The position numbers were made by a program, and so were the translations under genes. This document shows, piece by piece, positions 1 to 4,744 of a DNA stretch of 15,535 bases. This DNA is from Isoptericola sp042668085 (GTDB lineage Bacteria > Actinomycetota > Actinomycetes > Actinomycetales > Cellulomonadaceae), in the NCBI RefSeq assembly GCF_042668085.1, contig NZ_JBHVBO010000098.1, positions 1 to 15,535 on the forward strand. Reading direction: 5' to 3'. The stretch's first letter is position 1. Each line of letters starts with the position of its first letter. The notes under the pieces were generated by a model. That model did no database searches. It was not told the origin of the DNA and saw nothing but the letters and a program-made list of their open reading frames with translations.

Positions 1-697
1 CCGGTAGCCCGACGGCGTCCCCCAGGGCGGCCGCGTCCACGCGGCCGGGCGCGGGCCGCCGCGCGACGAGCCAGGGGTCCCGCACGCCGAGCTCGACGAG
101 CTCGGCCCACGTCGCCAGCGCCCCGGCCACACCCGGCGCGGTGCAGGGGGCCACGAGCAGGACCACGTCCGCGGAGGCGACGAGCATCCGCGCGGCCGGG
201 GTCCAGGCAGCGGGGCGGGGCAGGTCGAGCACCACGGTCTCGCCGCCGCGCAGCAGGCCGGTGCAGACGTCCACGACCACCGCGTCGTCGGGACGGGCGG
301 GGCTCAGGCGGGCCCCGGAGAGCACGGGCACCGCGCGCCAGCGAGGCAGCGCGGCGACCAGCCCCACGCCGTCCACGTCCCCGCGGGCGGCGGCGAGCTC
401 CGGCCAGCGGGCGCCCGGCTCGTCCTCGATGCCGAGCAGCACGTCCGCGCCGGGGCCGGGCAGGTCGAGGTCCACGAGGACCGCGCCCTCCTCCGCCCGC
501 CGGAGCCCCTGGGCGAGGGCCGCGGCCAGGGTGCTCACCCCGGCGCCGCCGCACGCCCCGACGACGGCGACCGTGCGGCGCCCCCGTCCCGGTGCCCAGG
601 GCGCGGTGCCCGGCGGGGGCCAGGCGGTCGTCGGCAGCGTGCTCGTCGGCCCCGGGCTCGTCGGCCGGGGCAGCGTGCGGGTGGGTGCGTCGTCCAT
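1..697 (-). CDS. Ssd/CpaE-like ParA-family ATPase-like protein, N-terminal part (runs off window)
   Basis: An open frame starts with ATG at 697 and stays open for 232 codons to the left edge, so the C-terminus lies outside the window. A Pro/Thr-rich tail (about residues 1-40) precedes a P-loop-like segment, VVGACGGAGVSTLAAALAQG (45-64), then VLVDLDLPGPGADVLLGIED (73-92) and VVLDLPRP (155-162). This order matches the septum-site-determining (Ssd, Rv3660c-like) and CpaE-like proteins that head actinobacterial tad/flp pilus-type loci. The P-loop lacks the lysine of a ParA/MinD Walker A motif, which is usual for this subfamily, so ATP hydrolysis is doubtful. The likely role is localisation or regulation of septation or of a secretion machine. 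No good ribosome binding site precedes the ATG. CAGCCT, a poor -10 hexamer, ends 7 nt before it. The call is firm at family level; the exact role is not known. Confidence 0.8.
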   Translation of the reverse strand, partial: MDDAPTRTLPRPTSPGPTSTLPTTAWPPPGTAPWAPGRGRRTVAVVGACGGAGVSTLAAALAQGLRRAEEGAVLVDLDLPGPGADVLLGIEDEPGARWPELAAARGDVDGVGLVAALPRWRAVPVLSGARLSPARPDDAVVVDVCTGLLRGGETVVLDLPRPAAWTPAARMLVASADVVLLVAPCTAPGVAGALATWAELVELGVRDPWLVARRPAPGRVDAAALGDAVGLP

Positions 698-700
698 GCG

Positions 701-786
701 CCCCAGGCTGGTCGCCCCCGCTCGGCCGTCGGGCCGGCGGGCGCGGACCTGTGGACGACGGTCGCCTGGGGGCGGCCTCCGAGCGG
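701..786. repeat. Interleaved inverted repeats in the MFS-ssd gap
   Basis: The 91-bp gap between two minus-strand genes contains two perfect 8-bp inverted repeats: CCCCAGGC (701-708) with GCCTGGGG (764-771), and CCGCTCGG (718-725) with CCGAGCGG (779-786). They interleave rather than nest, so only one can form at a time. No T-run follows either, so this is a weak terminator or operator candidate in GC-rich DNA. Confidence 0.2.
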
Positions 787-788
787 CG

Positions 789-2111
789 TCAGGCCGCGGC
801 GGCGTCCTCCGGGACGGTCGCGACGTCGTCGGCCGGCCGGCCGCGTTCGCGCTCCGCGCGCAGGGCAGGCACGAAGCAGAGCACGCCGAGCACGCTGAAC
901 GCGCCGCCGAGCACCATCGCGAGCGGCGTCGACGCGGTCTGCGCCACCCAGCCCAGCGCGGGCGACGCTACCGCGTACGCGGCGAAGGACACCATCGACG
1001 CCAGGGACAGCACGGTGGACCGGTTGTCCCGCTGCGCCTCGCGGTGCAGCAGGGCGTTGTACCCCGGGCCGGAGCTGCCGTGCAGCCCGTACGTGACCAG
1101 GTACGCGACGACCAGCATCGCGGGCCCGCCGGCGAGCCCCATCCACACCGCGCCGAGGCCGTTGAGGACGCGCGCCGCCATCGCCGTGCGGGCCACGCCG
1201 AACCGTCGGGACGCGAGGCCGCACAGGGCCGCGCCGAGCGCGAACGCCCCCCAGCCGACCGACGCGACCGGGCCCATGACGGCGCCGGCCTCGGCCTCGC
1301 CCCCGAGCAGCTCCGCCATCCGGACGGGTTGCAAGGACTCGAACACGACCATCGCCGTCGCCGCGAAGAGCTCCACCAGGAGCAGGCCGCGCAGCACCCG
1401 GTTGTCCCGGGCGAGGCGCAGGCCGGAGGCGACCACCGCGGGCATCTGCCGCGCGGAGCCGACGGTGGAACGGAACGCCGCACGCCACCGGCGTCGTCCG
1501 GCGGGGACCGGGCCCGTGCCGGCACCCGCGGGCCGACGCGGGGCCTCGCGCACGAGCACCGTGACCATCACGAGGTGCACGACGGCCAGCACCGCGTACG
1601 TCGCGTACGGCAGGGTGAGCGCCGACCACGCACTGAACGGGTGCCACCAGACCAGCCCGCCGGACACCAGCGCGCCGAGGGCGATCGACACCCCGAGCAC
1701 GGTGCCCTGGTGCGCGAGCGTGCGGTCGACGTCGGCCCCGGGGTGCGTCGCGTGCACGGCGTCGACGAACCACGCCTCGAGCGGGCCGGAGTCCAGCGCC
1801 CGGAACATGCCCATGAGCGCGGCCGCCACCACGAACGCCCAGACCGACTGCGCCAGCAGGAACGTGGTGGCCGCCAGGACCTGCACCGCGGCCGAGGCGA
1901 TGAGCATCGGGCGTCGCCCGACGGCGTCGGCGGTGCCGCCGGTCGGCAGCTCGAGCGCGAACACGACGAGGCCCGTCACCGAGGCGAGCGTGAGCGTCTG
2001 GGCCACGGTGAGGCCGCGCTCGATCGGCAGCAGCGTCGTGACGGTGACGACCAGCCCGACGGGGAACCACCGGGTGGCCGTGAGCAGGAGGAAGACGCGC
2101 TGCGGGCTCAT
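789..2111 (-). CDS. MFS transporter, drug-efflux type
   Basis: Encodes a 440-residue inner-membrane protein with the hydrophobic periodicity of a 12-helix major facilitator. The MFS loop 2-3 signature appears as GGTADAVGRRP (about residues 58-68). Helices 1-6 are followed by a basic, Pro-rich central loop (about 190-220) and a second six-helix half. The tail is short and charged (ERERGRPADD). The ATG at 2111 overlaps the stop of the upstream regulator gene by 4 bp (ATGA), which fixes the start and implies translational coupling. Pairing with an ArsR-type repressor suggests ligand-inducible proton-driven export of a toxic or signalling small molecule. The substrate cannot be read from the sequence. 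Length is normal for the family and nothing appears broken. Confidence 0.88.
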   Translation of the reverse strand: MSPQRVFLLLTATRWFPVGLVVTVTTLLPIERGLTVAQTLTLASVTGLVVFALELPTGGTADAVGRRPMLIASAAVQVLAATTFLLAQSVWAFVVAAALMGMFRALDSGPLEAWFVDAVHATHPGADVDRTLAHQGTVLGVSIALGALVSGGLVWWHPFSAWSALTLPYATYAVLAVVHLVMVTVLVREAPRRPAGAGTGPVPAGRRRWRAAFRSTVGSARQMPAVVASGLRLARDNRVLRGLLLVELFAATAMVVFESLQPVRMAELLGGEAEAGAVMGPVASVGWGAFALGAALCGLASRRFGVARTAMAARVLNGLGAVWMGLAGGPAMLVVAYLVTYGLHGSSGPGYNALLHREAQRDNRSTVLSLASMVSFAAYAVASPALGWVAQTASTPLAMVLGGAFSVLGVLCFVPALRAERERGRPADDVATVPEDAAAA

Positions 2112-2761
2112 GACCCGTCGCCCCTGCTCCCGGAACCGTCGTCGGCGGGGATGGTCTCGGTGCCGGGCACGTCGTCCGGCACGTCGTCCGCGTCCAGCGG
2201 GAAGAGGAACCGCCACAGCTGCAGGCGCCGCGCCCGGGGGTCGCCGGCGCCGACGCGCAGGTACTTGTTGACGACCGCCTCCAGCTCCTGCGCCATCGCG
2301 GCCGCCTGCTCGGGCGTGACGTCCACCCAGGTGTCGGTCATGCCGGCGACGTCCGTCCACTCCTTCGGCCAGCTGTCGGCGACGTCGAGCCAGTGGGCGT
2401 AGTGCGTGTCGAACTGGCGGTGGTAGTCGCGCACCAGCCAGCCGAGCGCCGTCTGCGCGTCCTCGTCGCCGCCGAAGTCGGAGTCGCGCCAGCCGTGGCT
2501 CTGGGTGGTCGCCGCCCAGAGCCGCTCCTTGCCACGCCCCTCCTCGGTGTCCGTCACGAGGCCGACGGACTCCAGCTTGCGGAGGTGGTAGCTGGTGGCG
2601 CCGGTGTTGGTGGACAGCTCGGCGGCGAGGGAGGTCGCCGAGGCCGGGCCGCCGCGCCGCAGCGCCCCGAGCAGCCGCGAGCGCAGCGGGTGGGCCAGGA
2701 CCTTGGCGGCCTCGGCGGTGAGCTCGAGGTGGGTGTACGGGCGCTCCGGCGTCGGCTCCAT
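2108..2761 (-). CDS. ArsR-type winged-helix transcriptional regulator
   Basis: Encodes a 217-residue cytoplasmic DNA-binding protein. A winged helix fills residues 15-86: AAKVLAHPLRSRLLGALRRG, then a recognition helix near TGATSYHLRKLESVGLV (53-69) and a wing EGRGKERLWAAT (74-85). A helical C-terminal half (100-190), rich in Trp and His, could bind ligand or dimerise. The protein has no cysteine, so a classic thiol metal site of ArsR/SmtB type is excluded. I chose the ATG at 2761 because it lies 6 nt after a -10 hexamer and follows the operators. A longer frame upstream would translate the operators themselves. The stop overlaps the MFS gene by 4 bp, so both are one operon. The regulator probably represses this operon and perhaps the divergent HAD gene. 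Confidence 0.85.
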   Translation of the reverse strand: MEPTPERPYTHLELTAEAAKVLAHPLRSRLLGALRRGGPASATSLAAELSTNTGATSYHLRKLESVGLVTDTEEGRGKERLWAATTQSHGWRDSDFGGDEDAQTALGWLVRDYHRQFDTHYAHWLDVADSWPKEWTDVAGMTDTWVDVTPEQAAAMAQELEAVVNKYLRVGAGDPRARRLQLWRFLFPLDADDVPDDVPGTETIPADDGSGSRGDGS

Positions 2762-2767
2762 GCGTGC

Positions 2768-2797
2768 ACGATAACCATGCACAACTCCTGTGCACAA
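2768..2797 (-). promoter_or_regulatory. Predicted leaderless promoter of the arsR-like/MFS operon
   Basis: On the minus strand TTGTGC (2797-2792) could be the -35 and TATCGT (2773-2768) the -10, with an 18-nt spacer. The ATG follows the -10 after exactly 6 nt and no Shine-Dalgarno sequence is present, so the transcript probably begins at the start codon. The gene-proximal palindrome (2778-2794) overlaps the -35 and fills most of the spacer, which is the expected place for a repressor. Confidence 0.55.
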
Positions 2798-2821
2798 GAC
2801 TTCTGCACAGGAGTTGTGCAT
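2777..2821. promoter_or_regulatory. Double palindromic operator between arsR-like and HAD genes
   Basis: Two 18-bp arms, 2777-2794 and 2804-2821, are perfect reverse complements separated by 9 bp. Each arm contains its own palindrome of the form TGCACA-N5-TGTGCA (2778-2794 and 2804-2820), with centres 26 bp apart. A dimeric regulator could therefore bind twice, and the whole could also form a cruciform. The stretch is clearly less GC-rich than its surroundings. The ArsR-type protein encoded next to it is the obvious candidate ligand; this is inference. Confidence 0.75.
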
Positions 2822-2853
2822 GAGATCCGGCTCGACGCGGCGAGCCGCGCGGC

Positions 2854-2859
2854 TAGGCT
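2854..2859 (+). promoter_or_regulatory. Predicted -10 hexamer of the HAD hydrolase gene
   Basis: TAGGCT fits the actinobacterial TANNNT -10 pattern and ends 6 nt before the GTG at 2866, with no Shine-Dalgarno sequence between, so the mRNA is probably leaderless. A -35 is unclear; CTCGAC at 2831-2836 is at the right distance but is a weak match. Confidence 0.45.
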
Positions 2860-2865
2860 CGCCCC

Positions 2866-3696
2866 GTGACCGACCAGCGACCCGGACCGCGCGAGGCGGC
2901 ACCGGCGACCCCGCGGGCGCGCGTCGCGGCCTTCTTCGACCTCGACAAGACGATCATCGCCACGAGCTCGTCGGCCGCGTTCTCCAAGCCGTTCTACGCC
3001 GGAGGTCTCATCACGCGCGGCGACGTGCTGCGCAGCGCGTACGCGCACCTCCTCTTCTACGCGGGCAACGCCGACGCCGACCAGACGGAACGGATGCGCA
3101 AGCACCTGTCCGAGCTCGCCACCGGCTGGGAGGTGAGCAAGGTGCAGCAGATCGTCGCGGAGACGGTGCACGATCTCATCGACCCGTACGTCTACGCCGA
3201 GGCCGTCGAGCTCATCGCCGAGCACCACGAGCTCGGGCACGACGTCGTCATCGTCTCCGCCTCCGGCGCCGAGCTCGTCGAGCCGATCGCCACCGTGCTG
3301 GGCGCCGACCACGTCGTGGCCACCCGCATGGCCGTCGAGGACGGCCGGTACACCGGCGAGATCGAGTTCTACGCGTACGGGGAGCAGAAGGCCGAGGCCG
3401 TGCGCGAGCTCGCCGACCGGCGCGGCTACGACCTCGAGCGCAGCTACGCCTACTCCGACTCGGTGACGGACGCCCCGATGCTGGGCGCCGTCGGGCACGG
3501 CTTCGCCGTCAACCCCGACAAGACATTGCGCCGCGCGGCCGCCGAGAACGGTTGGGGCGTGCTCACGTTCTCGCGGCCCGTGGCCCTCCGCTCCGCGATC
3601 CGACCGCCCGCCGTGGCCCTCGCCGCGGGCGGCGTCGTCGTCGCCGGCGCCGCGGCCTGGTTGCTCCGCCGCTGGTGGCGGCGTCGGCACGCCTGA
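2866..3696 (+). CDS. HAD-IB family (SerB-like) hydrolase with C-terminal membrane anchor
   Basis: Encodes 276 residues. All four HAD motifs are visible: DLDKT (25-29, nucleophile D25 and acid/base D27), SASG (131-134), Lys175 in GEQK, and YSDSVTD (196-202), which supplies the Mg2+-binding acidic residues. A helical cap (about 35-110) lies between motifs I and II, as in subclass IB phosphatases related to phosphoserine phosphatase. A hydrophobic segment, about 248-267, then a run of Arg/Trp residues ends the protein, suggesting an anchor with the catalytic domain in the cytoplasm. Orthologues next to ssd are common in actinobacteria (Rv3661-like). The substrate is unknown; phosphomonoesters or lipid phosphates are possible. 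The GTG start is supported by the -10 spacing and by the motif I position. Confidence 0.85.
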   Translation: MTDQRPGPREAAPATPRARVAAFFDLDKTIIATSSSAAFSKPFYAGGLITRGDVLRSAYAHLLFYAGNADADQTERMRKHLSELATGWEVSKVQQIVAETVHDLIDPYVYAEAVELIAEHHELGHDVVIVSASGAELVEPIATVLGADHVVATRMAVEDGRYTGEIEFYAYGEQKAEAVRELADRRGYDLERSYAYSDSVTDAPMLGAVGHGFAVNPDKTLRRAAAENGWGVLTFSRPVALRSAIRPPAVALAAGGVVVAGAAAWLLRRWWRRRHA

Positions 3697-3700
3697 GCGC

Positions 3701-3729
3701 TTGCACACCTGCGCGGGCGGGCGTTCCAT
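3701..3729 (+). promoter_or_regulatory. Weak promoter candidate before the structured element
   Basis: TTGCAC (3701-3706) and TTCCAT (3724-3729) are separated by 17 nt and would start transcription near 3736, just before the long stem at 3740. The -10 lacks the important A at its second position, so the match is poor. It is listed only because its spacing fits the downstream fold. Confidence 0.2.
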
Positions 3730-3739
3730 GGGAGGAGAC

Positions 3740-3875
3740 AGCCGGACGCGGGACCCACGCTAAGGAAGTCCCCGGTTGAGGACCCACTCGGTGGGAACGA
3801 CCCCACCCAGTGATCGGACCAAGCGCCTGCTACCCGCGTCCGGGCTGGCGAGAGCGGCGCTCGGACGACCAGTTT
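3740..3875 (+). ncRNA. Candidate structured RNA in the HAD-GNAT convergent gap
   Basis: A closing stem pairs 3740-3752 with 3833-3846: 11 contiguous base pairs, one bulged G, then 2 more. Inside are a GTCC/GGAC hairpin (3768-3771 with 3780-3783) and a hairpin pairing 3785-3795 with 3802-3812 with one C-C mismatch and a 6-nt loop. After the closing stem, CTGG (3845-3848) and CCAG (3869-3872) enclose GAGC-GGC-GCTC and are followed by TTT, like a weak terminator. The region lies between convergent genes, so it could be a small RNA or the 3' region of either mRNA, on either strand. It does not match any riboswitch or housekeeping RNA that I can recall. Confidence 0.35.
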
Positions 3876-3876
3876 C

Positions 3877-3899
3877 CCGGGCGCCGTCCTCGTGCCCGG
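3877..3899 (-). terminator. Possible terminator hairpin of the GNAT gene
   Basis: CCGGGC (3877-3882) pairs with GCCCGG (3894-3899) around an 11-nt loop, starting 10 bp beyond the stop codon of the minus-strand GNAT gene. There is no U-tract, so termination strength is doubtful. Confidence 0.3.
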
Positions 3900-3909
3900 C
3901 CCCCGCGCC

Positions 3910-4500
3910 TCATCCGGCCGCTCCGACGGTCGGCGGGCCCGCCCACTCCTCCGCGAGGATGCCGTAGGTGTAGCCGTCCACCCAACCCAGCTCGTCGTGC
4001 CACGAGTCGCGGACGCCATGCTGCTCCCGCCGCATGCCGAGCTTCTCCATGACCCGCCACGACGCCGCGTTCGCGGCGAAGCAGCCGGCGGTCACGCGGT
4101 GCAGGCCCAGGTCGGTGAACGCGACGTCGAGCAGCGCGCCCGCGACGGCGGTCGCGATCCCCCGCCCCGCGTAGACCGGGTCCACGAGGTACCCGAGCGA
4201 ACCCTCGGCCCGCCGCCACGCGTCGCTCCCCGGCTGCCCCATGCCGTCGTCCACGGACAACGACGCGGTGGCGACGACGACGCCGTCCAGGTCGGCCACG
4301 ACCCTTTGGTCGTAGGGGTCGTCGAGCGCGCGGCGCCACGAGGCCCGCAGCCCGTCGGCGTCCTGCGTGGTGCGCAGCAGCCACCGCGTCACGTCCGGCT
4401 CGTTGCGCCACGCCAGCACCCGGTCGACGTCGCGGCTCGTCGGCACGCGCAGGCGGAGGTCGCCGACCTCGCGCGGCCAGGACACGTAGGGGGTCGTCAT
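3910..4500 (-). CDS. GNAT acetyltransferase, RimJ/RimL type
   Basis: Encodes 196 residues with the Acetyltransf_3 layout. The start LRLRVPTSRDVDRVLAWRNE (15-34) is the usual RimJ/RimL opening, and residues 60-82 form the central strands. GYLVDPVYAGRGIATAVAGA (103-122) is motif A, with RGIATA binding the acetyl-CoA pyrophosphate. NAASWRVMEKLGM (144-156) is motif B. It would transfer acetyl from acetyl-CoA to an N-terminal amine, a lysine or a small amine in the cytoplasm. The gene is divergent from acs, recalling loci where a GNAT protein inactivates Acs by lysine acetylation, but the sequence itself does not show that substrate. The ATG at 4500 lies 6 nt after TAGACG (4512-4507) without a Shine-Dalgarno sequence, suggesting a leaderless mRNA. 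Confidence 0.85.
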   Translation of the reverse strand: MTTPYVSWPREVGDLRLRVPTSRDVDRVLAWRNEPDVTRWLLRTTQDADGLRASWRRALDDPYDQRVVADLDGVVVATASLSVDDGMGQPGSDAWRRAEGSLGYLVDPVYAGRGIATAVAGALLDVAFTDLGLHRVTAGCFAANAASWRVMEKLGMRREQHGVRDSWHDELGWVDGYTYGILAEEWAGPPTVGAAG

Positions 4501-4506
4501 GGTCGA

Positions 4507-4512
4507 CGTCTA
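4507..4512 (-). promoter_or_regulatory. Predicted -10 hexamer of the GNAT gene
   Basis: TAGACG reads on the minus strand and ends exactly 6 nt before the ATG at 4500. The last base deviates from TANNNT. No convincing -35 is seen. Confidence 0.35.
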
Positions 4513-4613
4513 CCAGCCGCGCCCGGGGACGCGCAGCGGATTTCGACGGCGGGCCGGAGCGCCGGGGGTCCCGGGACCGGTTTTGCAAGGAGTGCGGCCG
4601 AACCGTGGGACGG

Positions 4614-4629
4614 CGTGACCCCGGTCACG
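4614..4629. promoter_or_regulatory. Crp/GlxR-type palindrome in the acs promoter
   Basis: The 16-mer CGTGACCCCGGTCACG has the GTGA-N6-TCAC core of cAMP-receptor-protein family sites. It ends 9 bp before the -10 hexamer of acs and overlaps the -35 position. Actinobacterial Crp is known to control carbon and acetate metabolism genes. With a transcription start near 4651 the centre is at about -29, which fits repression or a different start better than classical activation. Confidence 0.5.
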
Positions 4630-4638
4630 CACGAGGTC

Positions 4639-4644
4639 TAGACT
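4639..4644 (+). promoter_or_regulatory. Predicted -10 hexamer of acs
   Basis: TAGACT fits TANNNT and would start transcription near 4651, leaving a leader of about 95 nt. That leader begins with very stable GC palindromes, for example GCGGGGCCCCGC at 4652-4663, that could influence translation. Confidence 0.45.
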
Positions 4645-4734
4645 CCCGACGGCGGGGCCCCGCGGGGCGCCGTCGTCCCCGGGGTCGCGACGCGACGTCG
4701 CCCGCCGGGGAACGCACCAGCGACGATGCGCACC

Positions 4735-4740
4735 GGAGGT
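4735..4740 (+). promoter_or_regulatory. Strong ribosome binding site of acs
   Basis: GGAGGT lies 4 nt before the GTG at 4745. It is the clearest Shine-Dalgarno sequence in the window and decides the acs start. Confidence 0.8.
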
Positions 4741-4744
4741 AAGC

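Noticed and set aside
141..2402. Very long plus-strand open frame opposite the ssd-like, MFS and regulator genes
   Set aside because: It is a GC-driven shadow: the protein is Arg/Gly/Pro-rich low complexity with no motif, while the minus-strand frames give clear MFS and winged-helix proteins.
789..2795. A 668-residue fused protein reading through the regulator region into the MFS gene
   Set aside because: Its first part is an out-of-frame reading of the winged-helix gene. The ATG at 2111 with an ATGA overlap is the natural MFS start.
2762..2902. Upstream extension of the regulator to an ATG at 2902
   Set aside because: It would translate the palindromic operator and a region opposite the HAD start; residues are non-conserved in appearance and the -10 lies downstream.
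3740..3875. Assignment of the structured element to a known riboswitch, SRP RNA or 6S RNA
   Set aside because: None of the conserved core sequences of these RNAs that I know is present, and there is no downstream gene in cis on the plus strand for a riboswitch to control.
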